Source: an uncultured Clostridia bacterium
GTDB taxonomy: Bacteria; Bacillota; Clostridia; TANB77; CAG-508
NCBI GenBank assembly: GCA_934122035.1
Contig: CAKOVP010000009.1
Span: forward strand, 1-40,667
Direction: 5' to 3'
Length of the DNA stretch: 40,667 nucleotides
Positions 7,093 through 15,355 of this stretch are shown here, piece by piece. The notes beneath the pieces were generated by a model that was not told where the DNA came from, did no database searches, and saw nothing but the letters and a program-made list of their open reading frames with translations. Numbering within the stretch: the first letter of the stretch is position 1; each line of letters begins with the position of its first letter. The translations under genes and the position numbers were made by a program.

Positions 7093-9144
7093 TTACAGTT
7101 CTAAACGTTCCTCTCTAATTTTTTGTACTATTTTCTTAAGTTTCAAGTTTTCATTTTTTTCTAGTTTTGGATCATCTAATTCTATTTTTATAGCTATTTC
7201 TTGTACAAGTTTTAGTATTTTTACATCATCAAATATATTGGCAATTTTAAATTCTGGTAACCCATGTTGCTTAGTTCCAAAAAACTCTCCTGAGCCTCTT
7301 AATTCTAAGTCTTTTTCTGCAATTTTAAACCCATCATCTGTTTCAACCATGGTTTTCATTCTTTCTCTAATTAATTCAGAATTACCATTATATTTTAATA
7401 TGCAATAAGATTTAAATTCACCTCTACCAACTCTTCCTCTTAATTGGTGTAATTGAGCAAGACCAAATCTTTCAGCATTTTCTATTACCATTATATTTGC
7501 ATTTGGCACATCTACACCAACTTCAATTACAGTTGTAGAAATTAGTATACTAATATTATTGTCTTTAAAGTCTTGCATTACTTTATCTTTTTCTTTTGGT
7601 TTCATTTTTCCATGTAGAATTTCCACCTTATAATCCTTAAAAACTTCATCTTTATATGTTTTTGCAAGTTGCTCTATTGATTTAACATTTTCCATTTCTT
7701 CATTATCTTCTACAAATGGACATACTATATATGCCTGTCTGCCTTCGTCTACGTTTTTCTTTATAAAATCTATTATTCTTGCGGTCATATTTTCTCTTAC
7801 TGCTAATGTATCTATTTTCTTTCTATTAGGTGGGAGTTCGTCTATTATAGATATATCTAGATCTCCATATAATACTATTGCAAGAGTTCTTGGGATTGGA
7901 GTTGCAGTCATTACTAGTACATCTGGATTATTACCTTTTCCTGCAATTATACTTCTTTGTTTAACGCCAAATCTATGTTGCTCATCTGTTACAACTAAGC
8001 CCAAATTTTTAAATTCTACATTATCTTGTAAAATAGCATGAGTACCAATTAAAATATCTATCTCACCATTCTTTAATCTTTCTAACAAAAGCCTTTTTTG
8101 CTTTGCTGTTAAGCTGCTTATTAATAATTCACATCTAATTCCAAATTTTTCGAGTATTTTGTTAAAATTTTCTAAATGCTGTATTGCAAGTATTGTGGTT
8201 GGAGCCATTATGGCTGCTTGATATCCACTTTTTACTGCTTTGTATGCTGCAATCATCGCTACAATTGTTTTTCCTGAACCAACATCTCCTTGCAAAAGAC
8301 GATTCATTGGCTTTTCAGATTCCATATCTTTATCTATTTCTTCCAATACTCTCAACTGCGCTTTAGTTAGATTAAATGGCAATGTATTTATTACATCTGA
8401 CATATGTACTTCTTTACTATATTTTATGCCTCTAATCTCATTGTCGTATTGATTTTTTAGACTAAGAAGTGCGAGTTGGAAAGTTAACAATTCTTCAAAT
8501 ACTAACCTATTTCTTGCTCTAGAAAATTCATTCATATTATCTGGAAAATGAATTTCATGTGTTGCATCATATGCTCCCATTAATTTATATTCGTTTAATA
8601 TATAATCTGGTAATGTTTCCTCAATTTGATTTCCGACTATTTCCAATGCATTTTCAATTGCCTGTCTAATACTAGTTTGATTCAAGCCTTTAGTAGTTGG
8701 ATATACTGGAACTATTTTTCCTGTATTTTTACATTTTCCATCCAAATCGAATACAGGCGAATGAATTTCTACAACTCCATCTTTTCTGGAAATTCTTCCA
8801 TAAAATTTGTATGTTTCTTTTGCATGAATACTAGACCTTACATAATCTTGATTAAACCATGTAATTAAGGCGCTTCCTGTCTCGTCTTTTACTAGTACTT
8901 TAGTTATAGTCATATTTCTTTTCATTCTATATGTTTGAGCCCCAGACACAGTTACAGCTTTTATTAATGCTGTTTGTCCATCTTGTAACTCTGCAATTGG
9001 AGTAACTTTTGTTCTATCTTCATATGTTCTTGGATAGTATTTAATTAAATCTTCTACAGTGTATATTCCAAGTAAATTTAGTAGTTTAACTCTACTTGGA
9101 CCTACACCCTTTATAAATTGCACACTTTGTTTTAAATCAATCAT
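7093..9144 (-). CDS. recG: ATP-dependent DNA helicase RecG
   Basis: Branch-migrating helicase that regresses stalled replication forks and processes recombination intermediates. At 683 residues it is the usual length. An N-terminal wedge/OB domain (to about 250) precedes helicase domains with Walker A G-D-V-G-S-G-K-T near 285-292, a D-E-Q-H box, T-A-T-P-I-P-R-T-L and the L-R-G-R-V-G-R-G motif VI. The ATG at 9144 directly abuts the stop of the upstream HTH gene, so the two are cotranscribed and probably translationally coupled. Confidence 0.97.
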   Translation of the reverse strand: MIDLKQSVQFIKGVGPSRVKLLNLLGIYTVEDLIKYYPRTYEDRTKVTPIAELQDGQTALIKAVTVSGAQTYRMKRNMTITKVLVKDETGSALITWFNQDYVRSSIHAKETYKFYGRISRKDGVVEIHSPVFDLDGKCKNTGKIVPVYPTTKGLNQTSIRQAIENALEIVGNQIEETLPDYILNEYKLMGAYDATHEIHFPDNMNEFSRARNRLVFEELLTFQLALLSLKNQYDNEIRGIKYSKEVHMSDVINTLPFNLTKAQLRVLEEIDKDMESEKPMNRLLQGDVGSGKTIVAMIAAYKAVKSGYQAAIMAPTTILAIQHLENFNKILEKFGIRCELLISSLTAKQKRLLLERLKNGEIDILIGTHAILQDNVEFKNLGLVVTDEQHRFGVKQRSIIAGKGNNPDVLVMTATPIPRTLAIVLYGDLDISIIDELPPNRKKIDTLAVRENMTARIIDFIKKNVDEGRQAYIVCPFVEDNEEMENVKSIEQLAKTYKDEVFKDYKVEILHGKMKPKEKDKVMQDFKDNNISILISTTVIEVGVDVPNANIMVIENAERFGLAQLHQLRGRVGRGEFKSYCILKYNGNSELIRERMKTMVETDDGFKIAEKDLELRGSGEFFGTKQHGLPEFKIANIFDDVKILKLVQEIAIKIELDDPKLEKNENLKLKKIVQKIREERLEL

Positions 9145-9816
9145 TTATCTTTCTTCATCCTTTGATATCTTTTTATTAGTAGTATTTCTCATTTCTATTC
9201 TGCCTTGTTCATATAACTCCATAAGCATTTTTCTTGTTGTAGGCATATTTAACTTTAATGTTCTAGCAATTTCTAGAGGACCATTTCCTTGTTTATAAAG
9301 CTTTTCGACCATTGAATAATCTTCTGAATTAAAATGAATATCTCCGCTTTTAGCTCCTTTTTTTATTCTATTTTTTATAGTTTTTTCTGTTACACCCATA
9401 ATGCTTGCAATTTCCGAATAATCCCTTAACCCGGAATTATACAACTCTACAGTATCGTCATAATTTCTTTGCGCAATTGAGACTGGTTTTGGTGTATCTA
9501 CTTTTACTTTTTTTACTCTTCTTGCTTTATTAATGTCTCCAACTTCTGATGCCCTGACTAAATATGTACTTATAGTTGACAAACTAGCACCAGTTTGTTT
9601 TTGTATTTCCAAATAATTAGTTACTCCAGAATTATAAAGTTTTACTAGTTTTTTATAAACAGATTCTATTCTTTCTTCTTTTCTTGCTCTCAATAAATAT
9701 GCTCTTACAACTTCAACATCTAATTTAGTTGTACTTGCAATCTTTTTTATTGATAGCGTACCTCCTTCATATGTATTAATAACTTTGTTATATTCTTCTT
9801 CATTAAATTTAAACAT
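9145..9816 (-). CDS. Four-repeat helix-turn-helix protein, unknown
   Basis: A 223-residue, strongly basic protein made of four tandem HTH-like units of about 45-50 residues (about 1-50, 50-95, 112-162 and 163-212). Each has an E/Y-x-x-x-V-x-x-Y-x-x-G segment, then an I-A-S/I-Q-K recognition-helix region, and ends with G-D-I or R-I-E. No enzymatic domain is visible. It has its own good promoter at 9844-9872 and runs straight into recG. Four HTH units in one chain suggest binding to long or repeated DNA sites. A regulator or nucleoid-type role is inferred. Not a family I can name. Confidence 0.8.
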   Translation of the reverse strand: MFKFNEEEYNKVINTYEGGTLSIKKIASTTKLDVEVVRAYLLRARKEERIESVYKKLVKLYNSGVTNYLEIQKQTGASLSTISTYLVRASEVGDINKARRVKKVKVDTPKPVSIAQRNYDDTVELYNSGLRDYSEIASIMGVTEKTIKNRIKKGAKSGDIHFNSEDYSMVEKLYKQGNGPLEIARTLKLNMPTTRKMLMELYEQGRIEMRNTTNKKISKDEER

Positions 9817-9843
9817 ATTTTCCTCTTTTCATTATACATTAGT

Positions 9844-9872
9844 ATTATAGCAACATTTAGAAACTTTTTCAA
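9844..9872 (-). promoter_or_regulatory. Promoter of the HTH-recG operon
   Basis: TTGAAA (-35) and a perfect TATAAT (-10) with 17-nt spacing on the minus strand, 28 nt before the HTH gene start. The start codon is preceded by GAGGAAA. Confidence 0.7.
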
Positions 9873-10045
9873 TACATTTGTTCGTATTTTTGTTTTTTAT
9901 TTTCGACAAAATTCTACACTATTATAATATAATAGATAAATAGTATAAAAATTATTACTTTACATTGTAAATTTTCTTTAGTTTTGTTTATTTTATAGCT
10001 TTCATATGTTATAATATATTTAGATTTTATTTTGAGGTGCATAAA

Positions 10046-10612
10046 ATGCAATTAACTATAGAGAAAGATGATTTAAAAGAACTAGAAAAATATAGAAATA
10101 GAAAAGAATTTGTAAGTATAATAAAAGATTTAATAAATGACGATACTGTTAAACAAATGAAAAATTTTAGACAACATTATACATCTTCTTGTTATGATCA
10201 CTGTTTAGAAGTTGCTTATTGGTCTTATTTAGTATGCAAAAAGCTTGGTTTAGATTATGTATCAGCTGCAAGAGGTGGTATGCTTCACGATTTGTTCTTA
10301 TATGATTGGAGACAATCTTCTAAAAAGCTTAATTTAAATGGATTACACGCTTTTGTTCATCCAAAAATAGCTTTAGACAATGCTTCTAAAATATTTAATT
10401 TGAATGACATTGAAAAAGATATTATTGTGAAACATATGTGGCCAGTTACACTATTTCATATTCCTAAATATAAGGAAAGTTATATTATTACTATAATGGA
10501 TAAATTAAGTGCCTTAAAGTCTTGCCATGATTATTATGAAAGTAATTTAAAGAAAAAAAGCTTTGTGAAGTATGCTTACATATTTTTTGCAAGTTTCGTC
10601 ACATTTTGTTAG
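10046..10612 (+). CDS. HD-domain hydrolase-like protein
   Basis: A 188-residue protein from the ATG at 10046, where GAGG is 8 nt upstream; the GTG at 10037 overlaps that site. HD-superfamily metal ligands are visible: a first His in the Y-D-H-C-L-E-V-A segment near 50, H-D in G-G-M-L-H-D-L-F near 83-84, and further histidines in L-H-A-F-V-H-P (about 108-113) and K-H-M-W-P. These proteins are usually phosphohydrolases; the substrate cannot be told. The C terminus is hydrophobic and aromatic. Its stop overlaps the stop of the convergent DUF4363 gene by 3 nt. A TATAAT lies at 10010-10015 upstream. Confidence 0.85.
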   Translation: MQLTIEKDDLKELEKYRNRKEFVSIIKDLINDDTVKQMKNFRQHYTSSCYDHCLEVAYWSYLVCKKLGLDYVSAARGGMLHDLFLYDWRQSSKKLNLNGLHAFVHPKIALDNASKIFNLNDIEKDIIVKHMWPVTLFHIPKYKESYIITIMDKLSALKSCHDYYESNLKKKSFVKYAYIFFASFVTFC

Positions 10613-11007
10613 AATAAGTTTATTAAGTCTATTGCTTCTTTATCTTGTAAATGCTTTAATATAAATTTACAATTTTCTAGTTCTGGTATTGCCTCTGTAT
10701 ATTCTTCTAACTCAAAATAGCTTTTAAATTTTATCATTGAAGAGTTTATTTTTTCTAACTCATCATGCTCTAAGAAGAATGCTGTTTTACTATTTATGTT
10801 GTGCCAGTCTTTTTCTAATTCTCCAAGTTTGTTTTTTAGTTCATCTTCTTTATCTTCTTCATTTATAAGGCGTAAGCCTATTTGCTTTATTTCTTCTAGT
10901 TTTTCGTCAATTCTTCCAAAATTTTTCTTTGTATAATTATTAGTAAGCACATCAATTGAAACTATTGCAATTATTATAATTATTACAATAAAAATCTCTT
11001 TTTGCAT
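10609..11007 (-). CDS. DUF4363 family membrane-anchored protein
   Basis: A 132-residue protein with one N-terminal transmembrane segment (about 5-22) and an amphipathic helical body with acidic and basic heptads, typical of DUF4363. The family commonly follows a DUF421 gene in spore-forming Clostridia, as here (17-nt gap). The body probably lies outside the membrane. Molecular role unknown. The family call rests on overall pattern and neighbour. Confidence 0.75.
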   Translation of the reverse strand: MQKEIFIVIIIIIAIVSIDVLTNNYTKKNFGRIDEKLEEIKQIGLRLINEEDKEDELKNKLGELEKDWHNINSKTAFFLEHDELEKINSSMIKFKSYFELEEYTEAIPELENCKFILKHLQDKEAIDLINLF

Positions 11008-11024
11008 AATAATATTCCCCTGTT

Positions 11025-11729
11025 CTAGATATTCTTATAATTATCTTTTTTCTTTAATTGTTTTTCTTTCTTTTGACAATATATACTTCCCTTTCCGTTT
11101 ATTGTAACAATCAAGGCTTCTTCTGGCATCATTTGAAATTTTTGTGTTTGCTTTTTTAACCAATCATAATTTTCCCCTATTTGTTTTAAATTTTCCTGCA
11201 TTACTTTTCCATCGATTACTAAATTATACGAAATTCCTTCATATTCTGGCATAATGTTAAAGTCTTCTGGGGTTGTATTTCTTTTATTAGGTTTTTGAAT
11301 AACAGAAACATCTCCACTAGTTTCTAGAATAGCATATTCTACATCTCCTAAGTCCATAACATTGTTGCTTCTAAGTTTTTCTTCCAATTCATTTAGAGTA
11401 AATCTCTCTCTTTTTAATTTTTCTTCATCGATTTTACCCTTGTTTATTAATATTGTTGGTTTTCCACATATAAATTCTCTTATTTTACTACTTTTTAAAT
11501 TAATAACAGATATTATTAGATGCATTACCAGTAGACCCATTATCGGAATTATTCCATTGGAAATTGGTATGCCTATATCTGTCATTGGAATTGATGCAAG
11601 GTCAGCAATCATTATTGATATTGCAAGTTCAAAAGGTTGCATTTGTCCTATTTCCCTCTTCCCCATTAATCTCATTACGACTAAAACCAGTATGTATATA
11701 ACTATAGATCTAAAAAATGTTGCAAGCAT
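11025..11729 (-). CDS. DUF421 (YetF-like) membrane protein
   Basis: A 234-residue protein from the ATG at 11729, chosen because AAAGGAG lies 9 nt upstream; the in-frame upstream ATG lacks one. It has three N-terminal transmembrane segments with the family's M-G-K-R-E-I-G-Q-M-Q-P-F-E motif (about 25-38). A cytoplasmic domain follows with G-K-P-T-I-L-I-N-K-G, an L-R-x-x-N-V-x-D-L-G-D-V-E-Y-A-I-L-E stretch, and a second small repeat of that domain near the C terminus. It is paired with the DUF4363 gene. Close relatives are linked to spore formation or germination in some Firmicutes, but the biochemical role is unknown. Confidence 0.88.
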   Translation of the reverse strand: MLATFFRSIVIYILVLVVMRLMGKREIGQMQPFELAISIMIADLASIPMTDIGIPISNGIIPIMGLLVMHLIISVINLKSSKIREFICGKPTILINKGKIDEEKLKRERFTLNELEEKLRSNNVMDLGDVEYAILETSGDVSVIQKPNKRNTTPEDFNIMPEYEGISYNLVIDGKVMQENLKQIGENYDWLKKQTQKFQMMPEEALIVTINGKGSIYCQKKEKQLKKKDNYKNI

Positions 11730-11921
11730 AAATACAACTCCTTTAAATTTTTTATACAAATAAACTTATTTTTAATTGCAATTTCTATAAATGTAAATCT
11801 TAAGATTTATTCTGTTTGCTTTTATTCTCTACAAAAATCTTAAAAATATGCATTTGTTAGAATATTTTATTTTTATTTGGAAATAATTAAGATATCAAAA
11901 TAATTTTTAGGAGGCTTTCAA

Positions 11922-12287
11922 ATGATTAATGATACCGTTCAAACTCAAGAACATCAAAATACTTTTTCTAGTGTTGTTTTAAGGCTTGTAACATCTGCTG
12001 TTATTCTTGCTATAGCTGCATTTTTTACACCTGGATTTACCATCAATAGCATATGGGCATTAATTTTGGCTGCAATTGTTTTAACTGTAATAGATTTTCT
12101 AATTAACAAATTCACAGGCTTACGAGCTAGTCCCTTTGGAAAAGGAATTGTTGGCTTCTTACTTGCGGCTTTTGCTTTATATGCGACTCAATACTTTGTA
12201 ATTGGATACTCTGTTTCTTGGATTTCTGCAATACTTGGTGCGCTTATATATGGAGTAGTAGACTTCTTCATACCAGAACAACAATAA
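11922..12287 (+). CDS. Phage holin family 4 / YvlD-like membrane protein
   Basis: A 121-residue protein with four transmembrane segments (about 20-37, 41-62, 70-90, 96-116) and a short polar N terminus, fitting the Phage_holin_4_2 (YvlD-like) family. Chromosomal members are not lysis proteins; in Bacillus the yvlD neighbourhood is linked to envelope stress. Glycines and prolines in F-F-T-P-G-F and D-F-F-I-P fit the family. AGGAGG lies 7 nt before the ATG. It is divergent from the DUF421 gene and ends with its own terminator at 12465-12499. Confidence 0.75.
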   Translation: MINDTVQTQEHQNTFSSVVLRLVTSAVILAIAAFFTPGFTINSIWALILAAIVLTVIDFLINKFTGLRASPFGKGIVGFLLAAFALYATQYFVIGYSVSWISAILGALIYGVVDFFIPEQQ

Positions 12288-12367
12288 CTCAAAATCTTAA
12301 ATTCTTAGATTCTTAGATTCTTAAAAAGAATACATTGGAAAAAAATATTCAAGTCAAGAACTCGAAT

Positions 12368-12407
12368 AACTTATTTTAAATTGATGGTTTATAATTTAAA
12401 ATAAGTT
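12368..12407. repeat. Perfect 15-bp inverted repeat
   Basis: Arms 12368-12382 and 12393-12407 are perfect reverse complements around a 10-nt loop, and partial complementarity continues outward (GTCAAG near 12353 against TTTTGAC near 12416). Upstream, ATTCTTAG is repeated in tandem at about 12300-12320. There is no T-run, so it is more likely a small insertion or a processing site than a terminator. Confidence 0.45.
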
Positions 12408-12464
12408 TGAAGATGTTTTGACGCAGAATATTCTTTTTACAATTGTATTCTTTTTATATACAAC

Positions 12465-12499
12465 AAAAAATATCCAAAGTTTCGTCTCGGATATTTTTT
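12465..12499. terminator. Bidirectional terminator
   Basis: AAAAAATATCC (12465-12475) and GGATATTTTTT (12489-12499) are perfect 11-bp complements around a 13-nt loop. A-rich and T-rich flanks allow use in both directions, between the plus-strand YvlD-like gene and the minus-strand beta-helix gene. A related sequence, AGTTTTGTCTCGAATATTTTTTAT (first 20 nt: AGTTTTGTCTCGAATATTTT), follows at about 12536-12559 without the left arm. Confidence 0.65.
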
Positions 12500-12576
12500 C
12501 TAATACGTTATTTTTATTCTGCATAAATGATTTAAGTTTTGTCTCGAATATTTTTTATATAAAACATTTTTGTATA

Positions 12577-13245
12577 TTAGTCAACTTTTTCAACTATTTC
12601 ATTTTTATTTTTATATATACTATGTTCTGGAACTACACCTCTTACAGATGAAAGCGGATATATATTTGTTTCTTTTCCTATTATTGTTCCTGGATTTAAA
12701 ACACTTCCACATCCTACTTCTACATTATCTCCTAGCATTGCTCCAACTTTTTTTAGTCCTGTTTCTATTTTTTCTTCTCCGTCCTTTATTACAACTAGTT
12801 TTTTATCAGACTTTACATTTGATGTTATTGAACCTGCTCCCATATGAGCTTTATAGCCTAATATAGAGTCTCCAATATAGTTGTAATGTGGTACCTGGAC
12901 TTTATTAAATAGTATAACATTTTTTAGTTCAGTAGAGTTTCCAACTACTGCCCCTTCACCAACAATCGCTTTTCCTCTTATAAATGCACAATGTCTTACT
13001 TCTGCATCCTTACAAATTATTGCTGGTCCCTTTATATATGCACTATCAAACACTTTTGCAGTTTTATGAATCCATATATTTTCTTCTTTTTGTATATATT
13101 CATCTTTAGGAAGAGTTTTACCTATCTCAATTATAAATTCTTCTATATGTGGCAACACTTCCCAAGGATATGTATATTTTATTAGCAAATTCTTAGCAAT
13201 TGTTTCATCTAAACTATATAAGTTCATTATTTTACAATTTTCCAT
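12577..13245 (-). CDS. Left-handed beta-helix protein, GlmU C-terminal-like
   Basis: A 222-residue protein from the ATG at 13245, chosen because AAAGGA is well placed; the in-frame ATG at 13263 lacks a site. After an N-terminal helical part, hexapeptide-type turns run from about 60 to 210 (I-W-I-H-K-T-A-K-V-F, A-I-I-C-K-D-A-E-V-R, A-I-V-G-E-G-A-V-V-G). An inserted loop then precedes M-L-G-D-N-V-E-V-G-C-G and a N-P-G-T-I-I-G turn, as in GlmU-type acyl- or nucleotidyltransferase C termini. It is 64 nt downstream of a UDP-sugar pyrophosphorylase gene, so it may act on the same sugar or pair with that enzyme. Substrate not shown. Confidence 0.8.
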   Translation of the reverse strand: MENCKIMNLYSLDETIAKNLLIKYTYPWEVLPHIEEFIIEIGKTLPKDEYIQKEENIWIHKTAKVFDSAYIKGPAIICKDAEVRHCAFIRGKAIVGEGAVVGNSTELKNVILFNKVQVPHYNYIGDSILGYKAHMGAGSITSNVKSDKKLVVIKDGEEKIETGLKKVGAMLGDNVEVGCGSVLNPGTIIGKETNIYPLSSVRGVVPEHSIYKNKNEIVEKVD

Positions 13246-13309
13246 TTTTATGTCCTTTCTCATTTTGTAATATGTAATTGATTGAGTCTCATAATCATTT
13301 AATACTACT

Positions 13310-14563
13310 TTATTTATTTTTCCAATAATTATTATATAACTTAGCTGCAGTTTCTGGGCTGTCGTTTCCTTCTTTGTTTTTTACTGGTGCAAAATCTTCT
13401 TCTCTTTTTCCTCTTAAGATAGAGATTTCATCAAAATAATTAAATGCATCAAATATAAATGCCTCAAATTTATATGCATTAGGTTCTGTAACTTCTATAA
13501 ATTCACCATTCTCATTCATATAATTTGTTTTTTTGTTTGCAACATGATATGGTAGATTTATTTTGGATATTTTTTCTAGAGCCTCAAGGCTAAATAAGTT
13601 GCACATTATGTGTGCTTCTCCATAAAGAAGTTCTCCATTTTCATCTACTTGTTCTGCCATTTTTTCTGGTAACTCGCTATACTCAATTACAGATGGTACT
13701 CCATTTACTTTACAAAATACCCCTACTTTTTCCTTTGGGCTATTTTTTGCAATTGATTTTGATGCTGCCTGATGATTTTGACTTATTGTCAACCCAACTA
13801 GTATTGGATCTACCATATTTAAAATTGCATTGTCAACTGATCCAATGAATACCCATTTTACATTTCTTTTTTTCATATCTTCAAGTATTCCATCTTCTGC
13901 CATTGCTTTATATATGCAGCCATTTCCATCTGCCGCAATTTTAATAGAATAATCTTTGTCTAATACTAGACTTCCGTTCTTAAATAATAAAGGTAAATTA
14001 CCTTGCATAAAGAATTTTATAGAATCTTCTGGATATCCAAAGAAATTATGCTCTTTGAAAAACTCTACTGTTTCTTTATTATTTTCTGTACTTGTCATTA
14101 TGTACCAAGGGATTATAACTCCATATTTTTTATTTGCTCTTTCTAAGTTTTCTGCAAGAATTTGAAATAAATATTTTGATTCTGGCTCTACTTTTAATAA
14201 AAAAGTACCTTTTGGTCCTTTATGTCCAAGTCTAGTTCCCTGTCCACCAGCCATTGTTACAACAGCATAGTTTTCATTTTTTATTACATCTTCTCCCAAA
14301 CTATTATATTTTTCTTCTTGCTCATCTGATAATTTATTTTTATCAACATATTTTATATGTTCTATTTTTTTATCTAAGATTTCTGGCTTTTCTTTTGTCT
14401 CTTCAAAGAGTCTTGCTAATTGTTCAAAGTCTAAATTTAACACTTGATGAATTAAGTTTTCTTTTACAGTGCCATCTATTTTTTCTAACATTTCTAGTAT
14501 AAAATCTTGATTGTTATCTTTTAGAATTTTCTTTGCTTCTGATAGTTCATTTTCTGTATACAT
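13310..14563 (-). CDS. UDP-sugar pyrophosphorylase, UDPGP (UAP1-like) family
   Basis: Makes a UDP-sugar from UTP and a sugar-1-phosphate, most likely N-acetylglucosamine or N-acetylgalactosamine 1-phosphate by similarity to eukaryotic UAP1. At 417 residues it is slightly short of eukaryotic enzymes. The nucleotide-binding signature M-A-G-G-Q-G-T-R-L-G-H-K-G-P-K-G lies near residues 104-119. G-N-G-x-I-Y and W-V-F-I-G-S-V-D-N-A lie in the middle, and N-x-F-S-L and a late lysine-containing K-F-E-A-F-I-F-D follow. An unusual 5' leader places a perfect hairpin between the Shine-Dalgarno and the start codon. The next gene is a GlmU-like beta-helix protein. Confidence 0.88.
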   Translation of the reverse strand: MYTENELSEAKKILKDNNQDFILEMLEKIDGTVKENLIHQVLNLDFEQLARLFEETKEKPEILDKKIEHIKYVDKNKLSDEQEEKYNSLGEDVIKNENYAVVTMAGGQGTRLGHKGPKGTFLLKVEPESKYLFQILAENLERANKKYGVIIPWYIMTSTENNKETVEFFKEHNFFGYPEDSIKFFMQGNLPLLFKNGSLVLDKDYSIKIAADGNGCIYKAMAEDGILEDMKKRNVKWVFIGSVDNAILNMVDPILVGLTISQNHQAASKSIAKNSPKEKVGVFCKVNGVPSVIEYSELPEKMAEQVDENGELLYGEAHIMCNLFSLEALEKISKINLPYHVANKKTNYMNENGEFIEVTEPNAYKFEAFIFDAFNYFDEISILRGKREEDFAPVKNKEGNDSPETAAKLYNNYWKNK

Positions 14564-14573
14564 TATATTTTTT

Positions 14574-14601
14574 CACATTGGAATTTCCAATGTGCTCCTT
14601 T
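14574..14601 (-). promoter_or_regulatory. Hairpin separating Shine-Dalgarno from start codon
   Basis: On the minus strand an AAAGGAG site (about 14601-14595) is followed at once by a perfect 10-bp inverted repeat with a 1-nt centre (14594-14574, CACATTGGAA / TTCCAATGTG), then 10 nt, then the ATG at 14563. Linear spacing is about 31 nt, too long; folded, the effective spacing is about 10 nt. A mini-ORF (TTG GAA ATT CCA ATG TGA) lies in frame within the hairpin. The layout suggests structure-dependent initiation. Confidence 0.5.
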
Positions 14602-14676
14602 CTTTTTGTTATATAATATTTCATCTTTTTATTTTATGTGTATATAATAGCACAACGAAATTCTTAATGCAATATT

Positions 14677-15237
14677 TTATTTTACATCAGAGCCACAATA
14701 TTTATTATATAATTTTTTAAGATTTTTCTTGTTTATAGTTTTATCTATTCCATTTAAGCTAACCTCTGTAAATACTTCTGTTAATAGTGCATCTATGTGT
14801 TCATTTACAGGTACCTTGTTTTTTGATTTTTGCCAATAATTTAGTTGCGTATCAGTTTTCCAGTTTTTCCCATTATATGTAATTCCTGCAGCCAAATTAT
14901 CGCAAATCATTTCAACTGCATATTTGTATGGCATAATAGGCTTTTTCTCCAGCGCCGAAACATCATACCAATATTCTGCATGATGCTTATTTCTTCCTTT
15001 ATGATGCAACCAAGCTTTTGAATATCCCTTTTCTTTTTTAGCAAATGTAATTGGACTTTTATGCCCATCAAAATATTTTGCAGACTCCCAAAACTCTGTA
15101 GGAGAGTATTTAGATAAGTCGTGTACTAATCCCCTATAAGGTATTCCAGCTTTACAGCATAATTTAAAGACTTCCCATCTGTGTTTGTTTACTAAATTGA
15201 AATGTTTTGCAGCTTTTATTAATATGTTATTTGTCAC
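14677..15237 (-). CDS. DUF5662 family protein
   Basis: A 186-residue cytoplasmic protein. The start is a GTG at 15237 with GAGG about 9 nt upstream. It is rich in His and Trp. H-R-W-E-V-F near 19, V-H-D-L-S-K-Y-S-P near 39 and H-H-K-G-R-N-K-H-H-A-E-Y-W (about 78-90) form a set of possible metal ligands, reminiscent of an HD-type or helical metal-binding fold. This pattern matches DUF5662, seen in Firmicutes and their phages. Activity unknown. Confidence 0.7.
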   Translation of the reverse strand: MTNNILIKAAKHFNLVNKHRWEVFKLCCKAGIPYRGLVHDLSKYSPTEFWESAKYFDGHKSPITFAKKEKGYSKAWLHHKGRNKHHAEYWYDVSALEKKPIMPYKYAVEMICDNLAAGITYNGKNWKTDTQLNYWQKSKNKVPVNEHIDALLTEVFTEVSLNGIDKTINKKNLKKLYNKYCGSDVK

Positions 15238-15298
15238 TTCTATTGCCTCTTTCTTTTATTTTTCGTCTAATATACTATCATATTTTTAAGCATAAAAC

Positions 15299-15346
15299 AA
15301 GAGTAAAACCTATTCCTGCTCTAGCAGTTTTCTGTGTTTTACTCTT
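15299..15346 (-). terminator. Terminator of mntP
   Basis: An 11-bp perfect outer stem (AAGAGTAAAAC / GTTTTACTCTT) encloses a 5-bp inner stem (CTGCT / AGCAG). It lies 10 nt past the mntP stop and is followed by TTGTTTTAT on the minus strand. On the plus strand it is followed by a T-run too. Confidence 0.7.
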
Positions 15347-15355
15347 TATAATTTT

